Shown here in pieces: positions 7,758-15,126 of a DNA stretch of 17,944 bases (positions are counted from its first letter, which is position 1; every line of letters begins with the position of its first letter). The stretch comes from an uncultured Bilophila sp. (lineage in GTDB: Bacteria; Desulfobacterota; Desulfovibrionia; Desulfovibrionales; Desulfovibrionaceae): NCBI GenBank assembly GCA_959604115.1, contig CAUHBW010000023.1, forward strand, positions 1 through 17,944, in the 5' to 3' direction. The notes below the pieces were generated by a model. It was not told the origin of the DNA, made no database searches, and was given only the letters and a program-made list of their open reading frames with translations. The position numbers and the translations under genes are program-made.

Positions 7758-9202
7758 CCCAGAATCTCCCGCACGGTTTGCTGATCGCTGAACGGATGCT
7801 TGACCGCACCGATCTGTTGGGTGCTTTCGTGGCCTTTGCCCGCGATGAGCAGGGCGTCGCCGGGACGCACCAGCGACAGGCCCTTTTCGATGGCCCGGCG
7901 GCGATCCGGATCGGCGATGACCTCGGCGGCTCCGGCAAGGCCGGGCATCACGTCGGCCATGATCGCTTCGGGATCTTCGTGGCGCGGATTGTCCGAAGTC
8001 AGCACCGCCACGTCGGACAGCTTCGCCACGGCTTCGCCCATGAGCGGACGCTTGGCGCGGTCGCGGTTGCCGCCGCAGCCGAACACGGTGACGATGCGCT
8101 TGAAGCCCGCGCCGCGCAGGGCGGTCAGGACGTTGATCAGCGCGTCGGGCGTGTGCGCGTAGTCCACGAACACATCAAGGCCTTGCGGGTTGAGGATGCG
8201 TTCCAGACGCCCCGGCACGCCGCAGAAGGACTCGAAGCACCGGAACGCCTCGGGATCAAGCCCGAAGCCGAGGGCGACGGCCTGCACGGCGAGCAGGTTT
8301 TCGGCATTGTAGTTGCCCACCAGCGGCGAGGTGAATTCCCACTCGCGGCCCTCGAACCGGGCGTGCAGACGCAGCCCGGCGGTGGTGCTGGAAAGCACGG
8401 TCCCGTGCAGGTAGCGTTCGGGCGCGCCGGAACCGGTCAGGCCGAAGCCGACGGCCCCGGGAACCATGCCCGCGAGGCGCGCGCCCCACGGATTGTCCGT
8501 GCCGATGGCCGCCACACGGTCCGGGAACGGCCTGCCGTCCGCGTCGAGGAACAGCCTGGCCTTGGCCCTGAAATACGTTTCCATGTCGTGGTGGTAGTCG
8601 AGGTGGTCCTGCGTCAGATTGGAGAACACCGCTCCGCCGAAGTCCACGCCCGCCACGCGGTCCTGATCCAGCGCGTGGGAGGAAACCTCCATGAAGGCCA
8701 TGTCCACTCCCGCGTTCCGCATGTCCGCGAGCATGGCGTGCACGTCGAGGCAGTCCGGGGTGGTCATGGGCGCGTCCTCGTGATGTCCGGGCCAACGATA
8801 GGACACCGTGCCGAGCACGCCGGTCTTCTTCCCGGCGGAGGCGAACAGGTGATCGAGCAGGTAGGTCGTGGTGGTCTTGCCGTTGGTGCCGGTCACGCCC
8901 ACCACGGGGAACGGCAGAGAGGCCGTCCCGTACCGGGCGCGGGCCAACAGCCCCAGAGCCCGGCGGGGTTCGGCGCAGTCCACGACCTCGGCCTCGCCGC
9001 AGGCGCCCGCATGTTCGGGACGGCAGACCACGAACCCGGCTCCGCGCGCCACGGCGTCGGCGATGAACTGCCCGCCGTCGGCATTGCTGCCGGGCAGGGC
9101 CACAAAAACGCACCCCGGCGTGGCCTTGCGGGAATCGATGCACAGATCGATCCCCTGCTCGCCCACGCGGTTTTCCAATAATGAAAGCGAATACATGCCC
9201 AT
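7748..9202 (-). CDS. murE: UDP-MurNAc-L-alanyl-D-glutamate--2,6-diaminopimelate ligase MurE
   Basis: A cytoplasmic ligase that adds the third stem-peptide residue. It has 484 residues. Seen are DSR (23-25), the P-loop GVTGTNGKTTTTYL (102-115), TTPD (147-150), MEVSSHALDQDRV (171-183), NLTQDHLDYHHDM (195-207), Lys214 in YFRAKARLF at the usually carbamylated position, VDYAHTPDAL (346-355) and GCGGNRDRAKRP (375-386). DNPR at 404-407 is the motif that binds meso-diaminopimelate, so a DAP-type wall is predicted rather than a lysine type. The start at 9202 lies one base after the ftsI stop, behind AGGAA; an in-frame ATG two codons later is possible. Confidence 0.96.
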   Translation of the reverse strand: MGMYSLSLLENRVGEQGIDLCIDSRKATPGCVFVALPGSNADGGQFIADAVARGAGFVVCRPEHAGACGEAEVVDCAEPRRALGLLARARYGTASLPFPVVGVTGTNGKTTTTYLLDHLFASAGKKTGVLGTVSYRWPGHHEDAPMTTPDCLDVHAMLADMRNAGVDMAFMEVSSHALDQDRVAGVDFGGAVFSNLTQDHLDYHHDMETYFRAKARLFLDADGRPFPDRVAAIGTDNPWGARLAGMVPGAVGFGLTGSGAPERYLHGTVLSSTTAGLRLHARFEGREWEFTSPLVGNYNAENLLAVQAVALGFGLDPEAFRCFESFCGVPGRLERILNPQGLDVFVDYAHTPDALINVLTALRGAGFKRIVTVFGCGGNRDRAKRPLMGEAVAKLSDVAVLTSDNPRHEDPEAIMADVMPGLAGAAEVIADPDRRRAIEKGLSLVRPGDALLIAGKGHESTQQIGAVKHPFSDQQTVREILGCA

Positions 9203-9203
9203 G

Positions 9204-11288
9204 TTATTCCTGCTCCGAAAGCCAGAGCACGCAGGTCGTGGGGGCCGAATCCTTCCCGGCCCAACGCACGCCCGGTTCCGGCGTTTGTCGTACTACCCTC
9301 GCCCCATTGCCCTTGATGACAGGGACGAGCCCCTGCCGGGCGAACATCTCCACAGCCCGGCGCACGGACTGCCCCACCACGTCGGGCACCGTCCCGGAAT
9401 CCCGGACCGGCAACGCCGTCTTCTTGGTCGCCAGCTCGCTGCGGTATTCGCCGAGCACGGTCTTTTCCTTGCTGCCCTTCCGCTTTTCGCGGGCCTTGGC
9501 CCTTGCCTCGGCCTTTTCCTGCGCCTTGATCTGGGCGGGCGTGAGCGCGCCGGGATCGGGCAGCGAACCGTGGTACGCCATGACCCGCGAGGTCACGGCC
9601 TTGAATACCGGCGCGGCGATCACGCCGCCGTATTTCACTTTCGACGGCTCGTCAATAAAAATGACCACCAGATACTGCGGCTTCTCGGCGGGCACCAGCC
9701 CCACGAAGGAGGCCGTGCGCTCGCTGCCGTACTTGCCGCGCCGGGCCTTCTGCGCCGTGCCGGTCTTGCCCGCCACGGACACGCCGGGAATGGCGGCGCG
9801 CTTGCCCGTGCCGCCGTCCACGACCTCGCGCATCATGGACAGGACTTCCTTGGTGGTATTCTTGGAAAAAATGCGCTGGTCCCCGCCGCCCACGTCGTCG
9901 GTGGCGACAAGACGCAACGGCTTGTACACGCCCTGATTGGCGAGAGTCAGGTACCCCTGCGCCATCTGCGCCACGGTGACGGAAAGGCTCTGCCCGAACG
10001 ACGAGGAAATCAGGTCGGCCTCGCTCCATTCGCGGGCCGGACGCAGGATGCCCCTGCTCTCCGCGAGCTGAAGGCCGGTCCGCTCCCCGAACCCGAGCCG
10101 CGACAGATAACGCTGGTATTTGACCGCGCCGAGTTCAAGCCCGATCTTGCCGCAGCCGATGTTGCTCGAATTGGCGAGAATCTGCGCCACCGTCTGGATG
10201 GTGTTCTTCGGGTGCGTGTCGTCGCGGATGGTGATGTACCGGGTTTTCCACAGCCCGTTTTCGCAGTTGAAGGTAGTCTCGCGGCTGACCACGCCTTCCT
10301 GCAGCGCCGAGGCGATCAAAAACGGCTTGAACGTGGACCCCGGCTCCAGCGCGTCCTGCGCCAGCCGGTTGCGGTACTCGCCGGGGCGGTACTGGTTGTA
10401 GGAATTCGGATTGAAGAAGGGATACTGCGCCCAGGCGAGGATGTCGCCCGAAGGCACGTCCACCACGAGCACCCCGCCCCATTTCGCGCCGTACTCGTCC
10501 ACGGCCCTGGCGATTTCCTCTTCGGCGATGGACTGGACCTGCAAATCCAGCGTGAGCCGCACGTCGTCGGCGGGCTGGGCCTCGTAGTCGCTGTTGACGT
10601 AGAACTCACGGCCCGACGCGTCGCGCTGCACGGCCTGACGCACCGAAAGGCCGCCGAGCCGGTCGTCGAACGAACGCTCCACGCCCTCAAGCCCCTTGCC
10701 GTCCATGCCCACGAACCCGAGCAGCTGCCCCGCCACCTGCCGGTAGGGATAGATGCGTTCATACTCGCGGGACAGGTCCACGCCGGGCAGGTCTGCCTGC
10801 CGGATGGCCTCGGCGGTGGCGTCGTCCACGCGGCGGGCGATCCAGACGAAACTGCGCTTCTTCGCCAGCAGCGGGCGGATCTGGTCCACGGGACGCCCGA
10901 TCAGTCCGGCGAGCGCGGCGGAGGTGGCGTCCACGTCGATCACGGCGTTCGGATTGGCGTAGACGGAGCGGCACTCCACGCTGCGGGCGAGGATATGCCC
11001 GTTGCGGTCGGTGATCATGCCCCGGGGCGTAGACACGGTTTCGGCGGACATGTGCTGCCGCCGCGCCCGTTCCGCAAGGAAAGGCCCTTCCCAGAGCTGG
11101 ACGTACCCCGCCCGGACCCAGAGCGCGCCCCAGATGATGAAGAACAGCACCGCCACTGTGCGGAACCGGACGCCGTTCCAGTCGATGGAGGCGAACCACC
11201 CGCGAAGACCACCTTCCGAACGCCGTCGGTTGGTGGCCTGAGAGGAAGACTGTCGAGTCGTGCGCCTGCGCGCGCCCAGATATGCCAT
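9204..11288 (-). CDS. ftsI: Septal class B penicillin-binding protein FtsI with C-terminal PASTA domain
   Basis: A membrane-anchored D,D-transpeptidase that cross-links septal peptidoglycan with FtsW. It is 694 residues, longer than E. coli FtsI. A basic N-terminus is followed by one membrane segment (about 44-62), a PBP dimerisation domain starting near STPRGMITDRNG (86-97), and the transpeptidase domain with STFK (318-321, nucleophile Ser318), SSN (374-376) and KTGT (508-511). After that come a lysine/alanine-rich charged linker (about 584-610) and one PASTA-like repeat beginning VPDVVGQS (634-641) and running to the end. PASTA tails bind cell-wall or beta-lactam-like ligands in other PBPs and kinases; here the role is inferred. 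The ATG is preceded by a modest AGGG ribosome-binding sequence, 30 nt after ftsL. Confidence 0.95.
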   Translation of the reverse strand: MAYLGARRRTTRQSSSQATNRRRSEGGLRGWFASIDWNGVRFRTVAVLFFIIWGALWVRAGYVQLWEGPFLAERARRQHMSAETVSTPRGMITDRNGHILARSVECRSVYANPNAVIDVDATSAALAGLIGRPVDQIRPLLAKKRSFVWIARRVDDATAEAIRQADLPGVDLSREYERIYPYRQVAGQLLGFVGMDGKGLEGVERSFDDRLGGLSVRQAVQRDASGREFYVNSDYEAQPADDVRLTLDLQVQSIAEEEIARAVDEYGAKWGGVLVVDVPSGDILAWAQYPFFNPNSYNQYRPGEYRNRLAQDALEPGSTFKPFLIASALQEGVVSRETTFNCENGLWKTRYITIRDDTHPKNTIQTVAQILANSSNIGCGKIGLELGAVKYQRYLSRLGFGERTGLQLAESRGILRPAREWSEADLISSSFGQSLSVTVAQMAQGYLTLANQGVYKPLRLVATDDVGGGDQRIFSKNTTKEVLSMMREVVDGGTGKRAAIPGVSVAGKTGTAQKARRGKYGSERTASFVGLVPAEKPQYLVVIFIDEPSKVKYGGVIAAPVFKAVTSRVMAYHGSLPDPGALTPAQIKAQEKAEARAKAREKRKGSKEKTVLGEYRSELATKKTALPVRDSGTVPDVVGQSVRRAVEMFARQGLVPVIKGNGARVVRQTPEPGVRWAGKDSAPTTCVLWLSEQE

Positions 11289-11318
11289 GAAATCCGATCC
11301 CTGCCCTCTCGGGAGAAA

Positions 11319-11624
11319 CTAGTGTACGTCGGCTTCGGGCCCGGGATCGGGCATCCGCCGAATCTGTCCGGCCTTGGCTTCAGTCATCCCGAGCTGGGCG
11401 GCCTTGCGACGCAGCACGTGCGGAGCCAGCAGCCGGTCGCGTTCCACTTCAAGCTTGGTCTTGAGAACGGCGCGCTGCTCCACTTCGCTCCGCAGCTGGC
11501 GGATGGTGTACGCCTTGTCCGTGCGCTCGATGCTGAGCCACACCAGAGCCAGCCCCATGAGCAGACTCAGGAGCAGCGAAATGATGAAGGCCAGCAGCCA
11601 GCCGTTCGACGACATCTGGCTCAT
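11319..11624 (-). CDS. ftsL: FtsL-like cell division protein
   Basis: A small bitopic protein of 101 residues: a short cytoplasmic tail, one strong hydrophobic segment (about 9-31), then a charged helical stretch likely to form a coiled coil (about 36-68), and a C-terminal part with LGMTEAKAGQIRRM (78-91), resembling the LGM-x-x-P-x-x-GQ ending of FtsL family members. FtsL links FtsB and FtsQ to the FtsW-FtsI synthase in the divisome. Sequence conservation in this family is poor, so the call rests on size, topology and its place between rsmH and ftsI. The ATG overlaps the rsmH TGA (ATGA). Confidence 0.85.
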   Translation of the reverse strand: MSQMSSNGWLLAFIISLLLSLLMGLALVWLSIERTDKAYTIRQLRSEVEQRAVLKTKLEVERDRLLAPHVLRRKAAQLGMTEAKAGQIRRMPDPGPEADVH

Positions 11625-12706
11625 GCCCGCTCCCGCCCCTCACGTCCGTGCCGGGCCATCCGGGCGGCGCGCTTGGCTTCGTAGCGCAGACGCGCGGCCT
11701 CTTCGCCGGAAGCCTCCTCGGCCTGCGGCGCATGGGGGTCCAGCTTTTCCGCCACGCGCAGCTTGGCGCTGCCCGCGCGCGGATTGAGCATAATCTCCCG
11801 TTCCGAAGGGCAGATGGGCTTCGGCGTGACCAGCAGCGCCTCGGGCACATGATGGCACACGCACACGGGGATGTGCTTGGGGCAGATGCAGCCCTGCGTC
11901 CATGCCTTCATCTTGTGCTTGACCACGCGGTCCTCCAGCGAGTGGAAGGAAATCACCGCCACGCGCCCGCCCGGCTTCAAACGCCCGAGAATGGCGTCGA
12001 GGAAACGTTCCAGTTCGCCGATCTCGTCGTTGACCGCCATCCGCAGCGCCTGAAAGGTGCGCGTCGCCGGGTGGTTCCGGGCCTTGGCCCGCCACGCCGC
12101 CGGATAGGCGCGCTCCACGAGAGCCGCCAGTTCGCCGGTCGTCTCGATGGGCTTGCGTATCCGCGCCTCCACGATGGCCTTGGCGATGCGCCCGGCCTGC
12201 GGGTCTTCGCCGTAGCGTTCGATGATGTCCTTGAGCTCCTCCTGCTTGGCGCGGTTGACGAGGCGGCTCACCGGCGTGTCGCCGGAATCCCGGTCCATGC
12301 GCATGTCGAGGGGACCGTCGGAACTGAAGCTGAACCCGCGCTCCGCCGAATCGATCTGGAGCGAGGACACGCCGATGTCGATGAGCGCGCCGTCAACGGC
12401 GTCCCAGCCGAGTTCGTCGAGCGCAGCCTCGAATTCGCTGTAGCGGGTGTGCGCGAGGCGGACGTGCTCCCCGAACGGGGCCAGACGGACGCGCGCCAGC
12501 TCGAGCGCCTGCGTGTCCCGGTCGAGCCCGCACAGGAACCCCTGCCCGCCGGTGCGTTCCATAATGGCAAAGGAGTGCCCGCCCATGCCCACCGTGCCGT
12601 CGAGATAGCGTCCGCCCGCCTTGGGGGCCAGCGCATCGACCGCTTCATTCAGGAGCACGGAAATGTGCACGGTTTCTGGAGAAGGCGTGGAAGTATCGGA
12701 ATTCAT
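11621..12706 (-). CDS. rsmH: 16S rRNA (cytosine1402-N4)-methyltransferase RsmH
   Basis: An S-adenosylmethionine-dependent enzyme (formerly MraW) that methylates N4 of C1402 in the decoding centre of 16S rRNA. Motifs: HISVLLNEAV (14-23), LDGTVGMGGHS (35-45) for SAM binding, GLDRDTQAL (60-68), GALIDIGVSS (106-115), GFSFSSDGPLDMRMD (124-138), FQALRMAVNDEIGELE (218-233) and VISFHSLEDRVVK (251-263). A C-x-C-x6-C-x-C group lies at 273-284. At 361 residues it is about 45 longer than E. coli RsmH; the excess is a charged Ala/Arg/Glu-rich tail after KLRVAEK. The ATG at 12706 was preferred to an in-frame GTG at 12769, which has no ribosome-binding sequence and would add 21 residues not typical of the family; the chosen start itself has only a distant AGGA. 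Confidence 0.95.
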   Translation of the reverse strand: MNSDTSTPSPETVHISVLLNEAVDALAPKAGGRYLDGTVGMGGHSFAIMERTGGQGFLCGLDRDTQALELARVRLAPFGEHVRLAHTRYSEFEAALDELGWDAVDGALIDIGVSSLQIDSAERGFSFSSDGPLDMRMDRDSGDTPVSRLVNRAKQEELKDIIERYGEDPQAGRIAKAIVEARIRKPIETTGELAALVERAYPAAWRAKARNHPATRTFQALRMAVNDEIGELERFLDAILGRLKPGGRVAVISFHSLEDRVVKHKMKAWTQGCICPKHIPVCVCHHVPEALLVTPKPICPSEREIMLNPRAGSAKLRVAEKLDPHAPQAEEASGEEAARLRYEAKRAARMARHGREGRERA

Positions 12707-12745
12707 CGGTTCGTGTCGTCCTACTTGAAAGGCATATGCGACCCT

Positions 12746-12767
12746 GCGGCCGGCGTGATCCGGCTGC
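12746..12767 (-). other. Imperfect hairpin in the mraZ-rsmH gap
   Basis: In the 90-nt gap between mraZ and rsmH an inverted repeat (eight-base arms with one mismatch, six-base loop) can fold in the minus-strand transcript. No T tract follows. It could set the ratio of MraZ to downstream proteins, but may be incidental in GC-rich DNA. Confidence 0.2.
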
Positions 12768-12796
12768 ACGTCGCAACAGCGTGTGTCCGGGGAAAT

Positions 12797-13243
12797 TCAA
12801 AAAGAAAAGTCGATGCCGCTTTCAGCCAGTTCATCGGCCACATCGTCGAAGTCCTGCGCAAGCAGGGCCTTGAACCGGGCCTGATCCCATATTTCGAACT
12901 TGTCGCCCTGCCCGACCACGATCGCGTCGTGTTCGAGCCCGGCGTATTCCATGTGGGCGCGGGAAAGCCGCAGACGGCCCTGCGCGTCGAGGCACTGATC
13001 CTCCGCGCCGCCGAGCACCAGACGCCGAAAGTCCCGAATCTTTCTCGAACTGTTCCGCAGGCGCGCAAAACGCTCCTCAAGTTCGCTCCAGAGCGGTCCG
13101 GGATACCCGACGAGACAGCCGTCGTACGTGGTCAGCACAAACGAGCCTTGCGCCGAAGCGGCCAGCGCGTCCCGAAATTCCGGCGGAAGCACCAGACGGC
13201 CCTTGGCATCAAGGCTCCTGTAGGATTGTCCGCGAAACAGCAT
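12797..13243 (-). CDS. mraZ: Transcriptional regulator MraZ
   Basis: A DNA-binding protein of 148 residues made of two tandem SpoVT/AbrB-like (MraZ) domains, each with the signature D-x-x-G-R: DAKGR at 12-16 (within SLDAKGRLVLPPEFRDAL) and DAQGR at 86-90 (within CLDAQGRLRLS). MraZ forms a ring-shaped oligomer that binds short direct repeats in its own promoter; it represses the dcw operon in E. coli. Here three perfect repeats lie 36-62 bases upstream of the ATG. The ATG at 13243 follows GGAGA at about 7 nt; the open frame extends 13 codons upstream without family similarity. As the first gene of the cluster it likely controls the whole run. Confidence 0.95.
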   Translation of the reverse strand: MLFRGQSYRSLDAKGRLVLPPEFRDALAASAQGSFVLTTYDGCLVGYPGPLWSELEERFARLRNSSRKIRDFRRLVLGGAEDQCLDAQGRLRLSRAHMEYAGLEHDAIVVGQGDKFEIWDQARFKALLAQDFDDVADELAESGIDFSF

Positions 13244-13278
13244 ACCCGGTTCTCCAAGGCCCCGTTTTTCGGGACGCT

Positions 13279-13305
13279 CCACTTTTTCCCACTTTCCCCC
13301 ACTTT
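13279..13305 (-). promoter_or_regulatory. MraZ-box operator: three AAAGTGG repeats with 3-nt spacers
   Basis: On the minus strand AAAGTGG occurs three times without a mismatch (13305-13299, 13295-13289, 13285-13279), each separated by 3 nt, a 10-bp helical-turn period. This matches the pattern known for MraZ binding (repeats of a GTGG/TGGG-type core, one per DNA turn, upstream of mraZ). The array lies between the promoter candidates and the mraZ ribosome-binding site, so autoregulation by MraZ is the natural reading. Repeats are seen; binding is inferred from the family. Confidence 0.8.
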
Positions 13306-13331
13306 GTCGTCCATTCCACCCACCTTGTCAA
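13303..13331 (-). promoter_or_regulatory. Candidate mraZ promoter overlapping the MraZ box
   Basis: A perfect TTGACA at 13331-13326 (minus strand) is followed after 17 nt by GACAAA at 13308-13303, which matches three of six bases of the -10 consensus and overlaps the first AAAGTGG repeat. MraZ bound there would block RNA polymerase directly. The weak -10 keeps confidence low. Confidence 0.35.
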
Positions 13332-13368
13332 GAGGGTGGCAAATACATAAAAGCATATGGATTCATTT

Positions 13369-13397
13369 ATTATACAAAATATTTTACCCTCCCGGAA
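13369..13397 (-). promoter_or_regulatory. Candidate upstream mraZ promoter with perfect -10
   Basis: A perfect TATAAT reads at 13374-13369 on the minus strand within an AT-rich island; 17 nt upstream is TTCCGG (13397-13392), a poor -35 that coincides with a hairpin arm. Transcription from here would place the MraZ repeats about 55 nt into the leader. It is an alternative to the TTGACA promoter closer to mraZ; both might be used. Confidence 0.35.
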
Positions 13398-13645
13398 AAC
13401 GGTTCCGGGCCTTCGCCGGGGGACAACGTTCCCACCGGACGCGCAAGAACGGGCGACGCCGCCCAGCGCCTTTTTCGCCGGAAACGCCCTCCGCCCTCCC
13501 GTCCCGGCCCCGTTCCCGGGGCTTCTCTCACGTCCGGCATCTTTCCCTTCGCCGGAAAAGAGGCTAGTTTCAGCCCGCACCGGCGGGACGCGGACCGCGC
13601 CGGAGGACGCCGCAAGGCCAGACACCGTTACCGCAAAGGCATGCC

Positions 13646-14911
13646 ATGCGTTTCCATACTTTCGACGACGTACAGGATCACCTCGACGCCCTCGGGCTTT
13701 TCCACATGGATTTCGGACTTGACCGCATGCGCGACGCCCTGTCCGCGCTCGGCCTGCTCACGCCTCCCTTCGTGACCGCGCAGGTGGTAGGGACCAACGG
13801 CAAGGGTTCCACGTCCACCTTTCTGGCCTGCATCGCCCGCGCGCACGGGCTCAAGGTGGGGCTCTACACCTCGCCCCACTTCGTGACCCCGCGCGAACGC
13901 ATCCGCATCAACGGCGAAATGCTGCCCGAGTCGGCGTGGCCCGGTCTCGCCAACCGCGTCATGGAGGCCGCGCCGGAGCTTACCTACTTTGAATTTCTGA
14001 CGGCGCTCGGCCTGCTCGCCTTCGCCGAGGCGGGCGTGGACTTCGTGGTCATGGAGGCCGGGCTCGGCGGGCACTACGACGCCACCACCGCCATGCCGGT
14101 GCAGGCCGTATGCTTTACGCCCATCGGTATGGACCACGAGAAAATCCTCGGCCCCACCCTTGCGGACAGCGCCGCCGACAAGTCGCAGGCCATGCGCCCC
14201 GGCGGCCCGGCCTTTACCGCGCCGCAGGAGCCGGAAGCCCTCGCCCGGCTCCGGCGCACCGCCGGAGAAAAGGGCGCGCCGCTCCACGAAACGGCCTCCC
14301 TGCCCCTCCCGGAATGCCCCCTCGGCCTCTCCGGTCCGCATCAGCGCGTCAACGCCCGGCTGGCCCTCGCCGTCTGGCACCGGCTGGCGGAAAGCCGCAA
14401 CTGGCCCGACATGCCGGAAACCGTCGCCAAGGGCCTCGCCGCCGCGCATTTTCCCGGACGGTTCCAGCATCTTCCGGCCCACGGCTCCATGCCGCCCCTG
14501 ATCCTCGACGGCGCGCACAACCCGCACGGCCTGCGCGCGCTGGAAGCCGCCGTGCTCGACTCCGGCATCAGACCCGCCGCCGTCATTTTCTCCTGCCTCG
14601 CGGACAAGGACGTCTCGGACATGCTGCCCTTCGTGCGCCGCATCGCCGGGGACGCCCCGCTCTTCGTCCCGACCATTCAGGACAACGAACGGGCGATGGG
14701 CGGCGAAGAGCTTGCCGCCCTGCTCGCCGAAGGACGCGGCGACGCCGTGACCAAACCTGCGCAGCGTCTCAGCCTCGCCCTCAGGGAAGCCGCCGCCCTC
14801 TCGCCCGCCGGGGACGCCGGACGCCGCCCCGTCCTGCTGTGCGGCTCGTTGTATTTGCTCGGAGAGTTCTTTATCCTCCACCCCCAAGCGCTGGAACAGG
14901 AACTGATTTAA
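13646..14911 (+). CDS. folC: Bifunctional folylpolyglutamate synthase/dihydrofolate synthase FolC
   Basis: A cytoplasmic Mur-ligase-fold enzyme that joins glutamate to dihydropteroate and/or extends the polyglutamate tail of folates using ATP. It has 421 residues. Motifs: P-loop VVGTNGKGSTS (47-57), LYTSPHFVTPRERIRING (73-90), MEAGLGGHYDATTAM (136-150), PIGMDHEKILG (159-169), the conserved-position lysine in DKSQAM (178-183), FPGRFQ (269-274), DGAHNPHG (288-295) and GSLYLLGE (400-407). Two motifs depart from the common form: GGRLDATN reads GGHYDATT, and the EKAGI element reads DKSQA. Whether it has both activities cannot be told from sequence. The ATG at 13646 is preceded by AAAGG at six bases. 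It is transcribed away from mraZ. Confidence 0.93.
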   Translation: MRFHTFDDVQDHLDALGLFHMDFGLDRMRDALSALGLLTPPFVTAQVVGTNGKGSTSTFLACIARAHGLKVGLYTSPHFVTPRERIRINGEMLPESAWPGLANRVMEAAPELTYFEFLTALGLLAFAEAGVDFVVMEAGLGGHYDATTAMPVQAVCFTPIGMDHEKILGPTLADSAADKSQAMRPGGPAFTAPQEPEALARLRRTAGEKGAPLHETASLPLPECPLGLSGPHQRVNARLALAVWHRLAESRNWPDMPETVAKGLAAAHFPGRFQHLPAHGSMPPLILDGAHNPHGLRALEAAVLDSGIRPAAVIFSCLADKDVSDMLPFVRRIAGDAPLFVPTIQDNERAMGGEELAALLAEGRGDAVTKPAQRLSLALREAAALSPAGDAGRRPVLLCGSLYLLGEFFILHPQALEQELI

Positions 14912-14920
14912 AAAAATCAG
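14903..14920 (+). terminator. Weak terminator-like hairpin at the folC stop
   Basis: CTGATTT (14903-14909) and AAATCAG (14914-14920) form a seven-base-pair stem around a four-A loop that includes the folC stop codon, followed by ATTTT. The AT-rich stem and short T run make it a weak terminator candidate. A second small hairpin (CCTGTC 14929-14934 with GACAGG 14941-14946) follows without a T tract. Confidence 0.3.
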
Positions 14921-14998
14921 ATTTTCCCCCTGTCCAAACAGACAGGACTCACCGCCGCCTTCCCTTCATGCCCGAGGAAAGCCGCAAAGAGGGATTCG

Positions 14999-15110
14999 AT
15001 AACGTCAAAAGTCTGGGGAGAGAGGGATTGGGGTCCGGGGAAGGGGAGAAGCCTCGCAGGGGTATTCCCCCTCTTCTCCAGAAAGGCCCTTCCCCCCTGT
15101 CCTTCTCCCC
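14999..15110 (+). repeat. Intergenic G-rich/C-rich repeat, copy B
   Basis: It shares with copy A (5171-5252) an opening AT-ACG, an AAAGTCT word (15008-15014), GGGGAGAG, a G-rich left half ending in a CCT, and a right half containing AGAAAGG followed by C runs. It is more diverged and its palindrome is imperfect: outer arms TGGGGAGA (from 15014) and TCTCCCC (to 15110), inner arms GGAGAAG and CTTCTCC, with a central GGGG-TATT-CCCC. It fills most of the 215-nt folC-selA gap and ends just before the selA ribosome-binding bases. Same orientation as copy A. Confidence 0.6.
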
Positions 15111-15126
15111 AAAAGAGAACCAGCCT

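Larger units (their letters stand above)
13244..13645. other. Divergent mraZ-folC intergenic region (402 nt)
   Basis: The half next to mraZ holds the MraZ repeats (13279-13305) and an AT-rich island (about 13341-13388) that stands out from the GC-rich surroundings. A seven-base-pair hairpin (13391-13397 with 13403-13409) and a six-base-pair hairpin (13507-13512 with 13517-13522) lie towards folC. The last 230 nt before folC are GC-rich; the best sigma70-like pair I find there (TTTCCC, 17 nt, TAGTTT near 13565) is poor. No tRNA or convincing protein gene is visible. Confidence 0.6.

Noticed and set aside
8868..11684. Very long plus-strand open frame (938 codons) opposite murE, ftsI and ftsL
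   Set aside because: It spans several well-supported minus-strand genes and has antisense-type composition. Length is explained by scarcity of stops in GC-rich DNA.
12707..12769. GTG start for rsmH at 12769
   Set aside because: No ribosome-binding sequence precedes it and the added 21 residues are unlike the family; the ATG at 12706 was kept.
11648..13567. Long plus-strand open frame opposite rsmH and mraZ
   Set aside because: Same antisense artefact; it also runs through the mraZ promoter region.
14110..15126. N-terminal extension of selA through folC
   Set aside because: The extension is an out-of-frame reading of folC plus the repeat; SelA similarity and normal family length fit the ATG at 15127.
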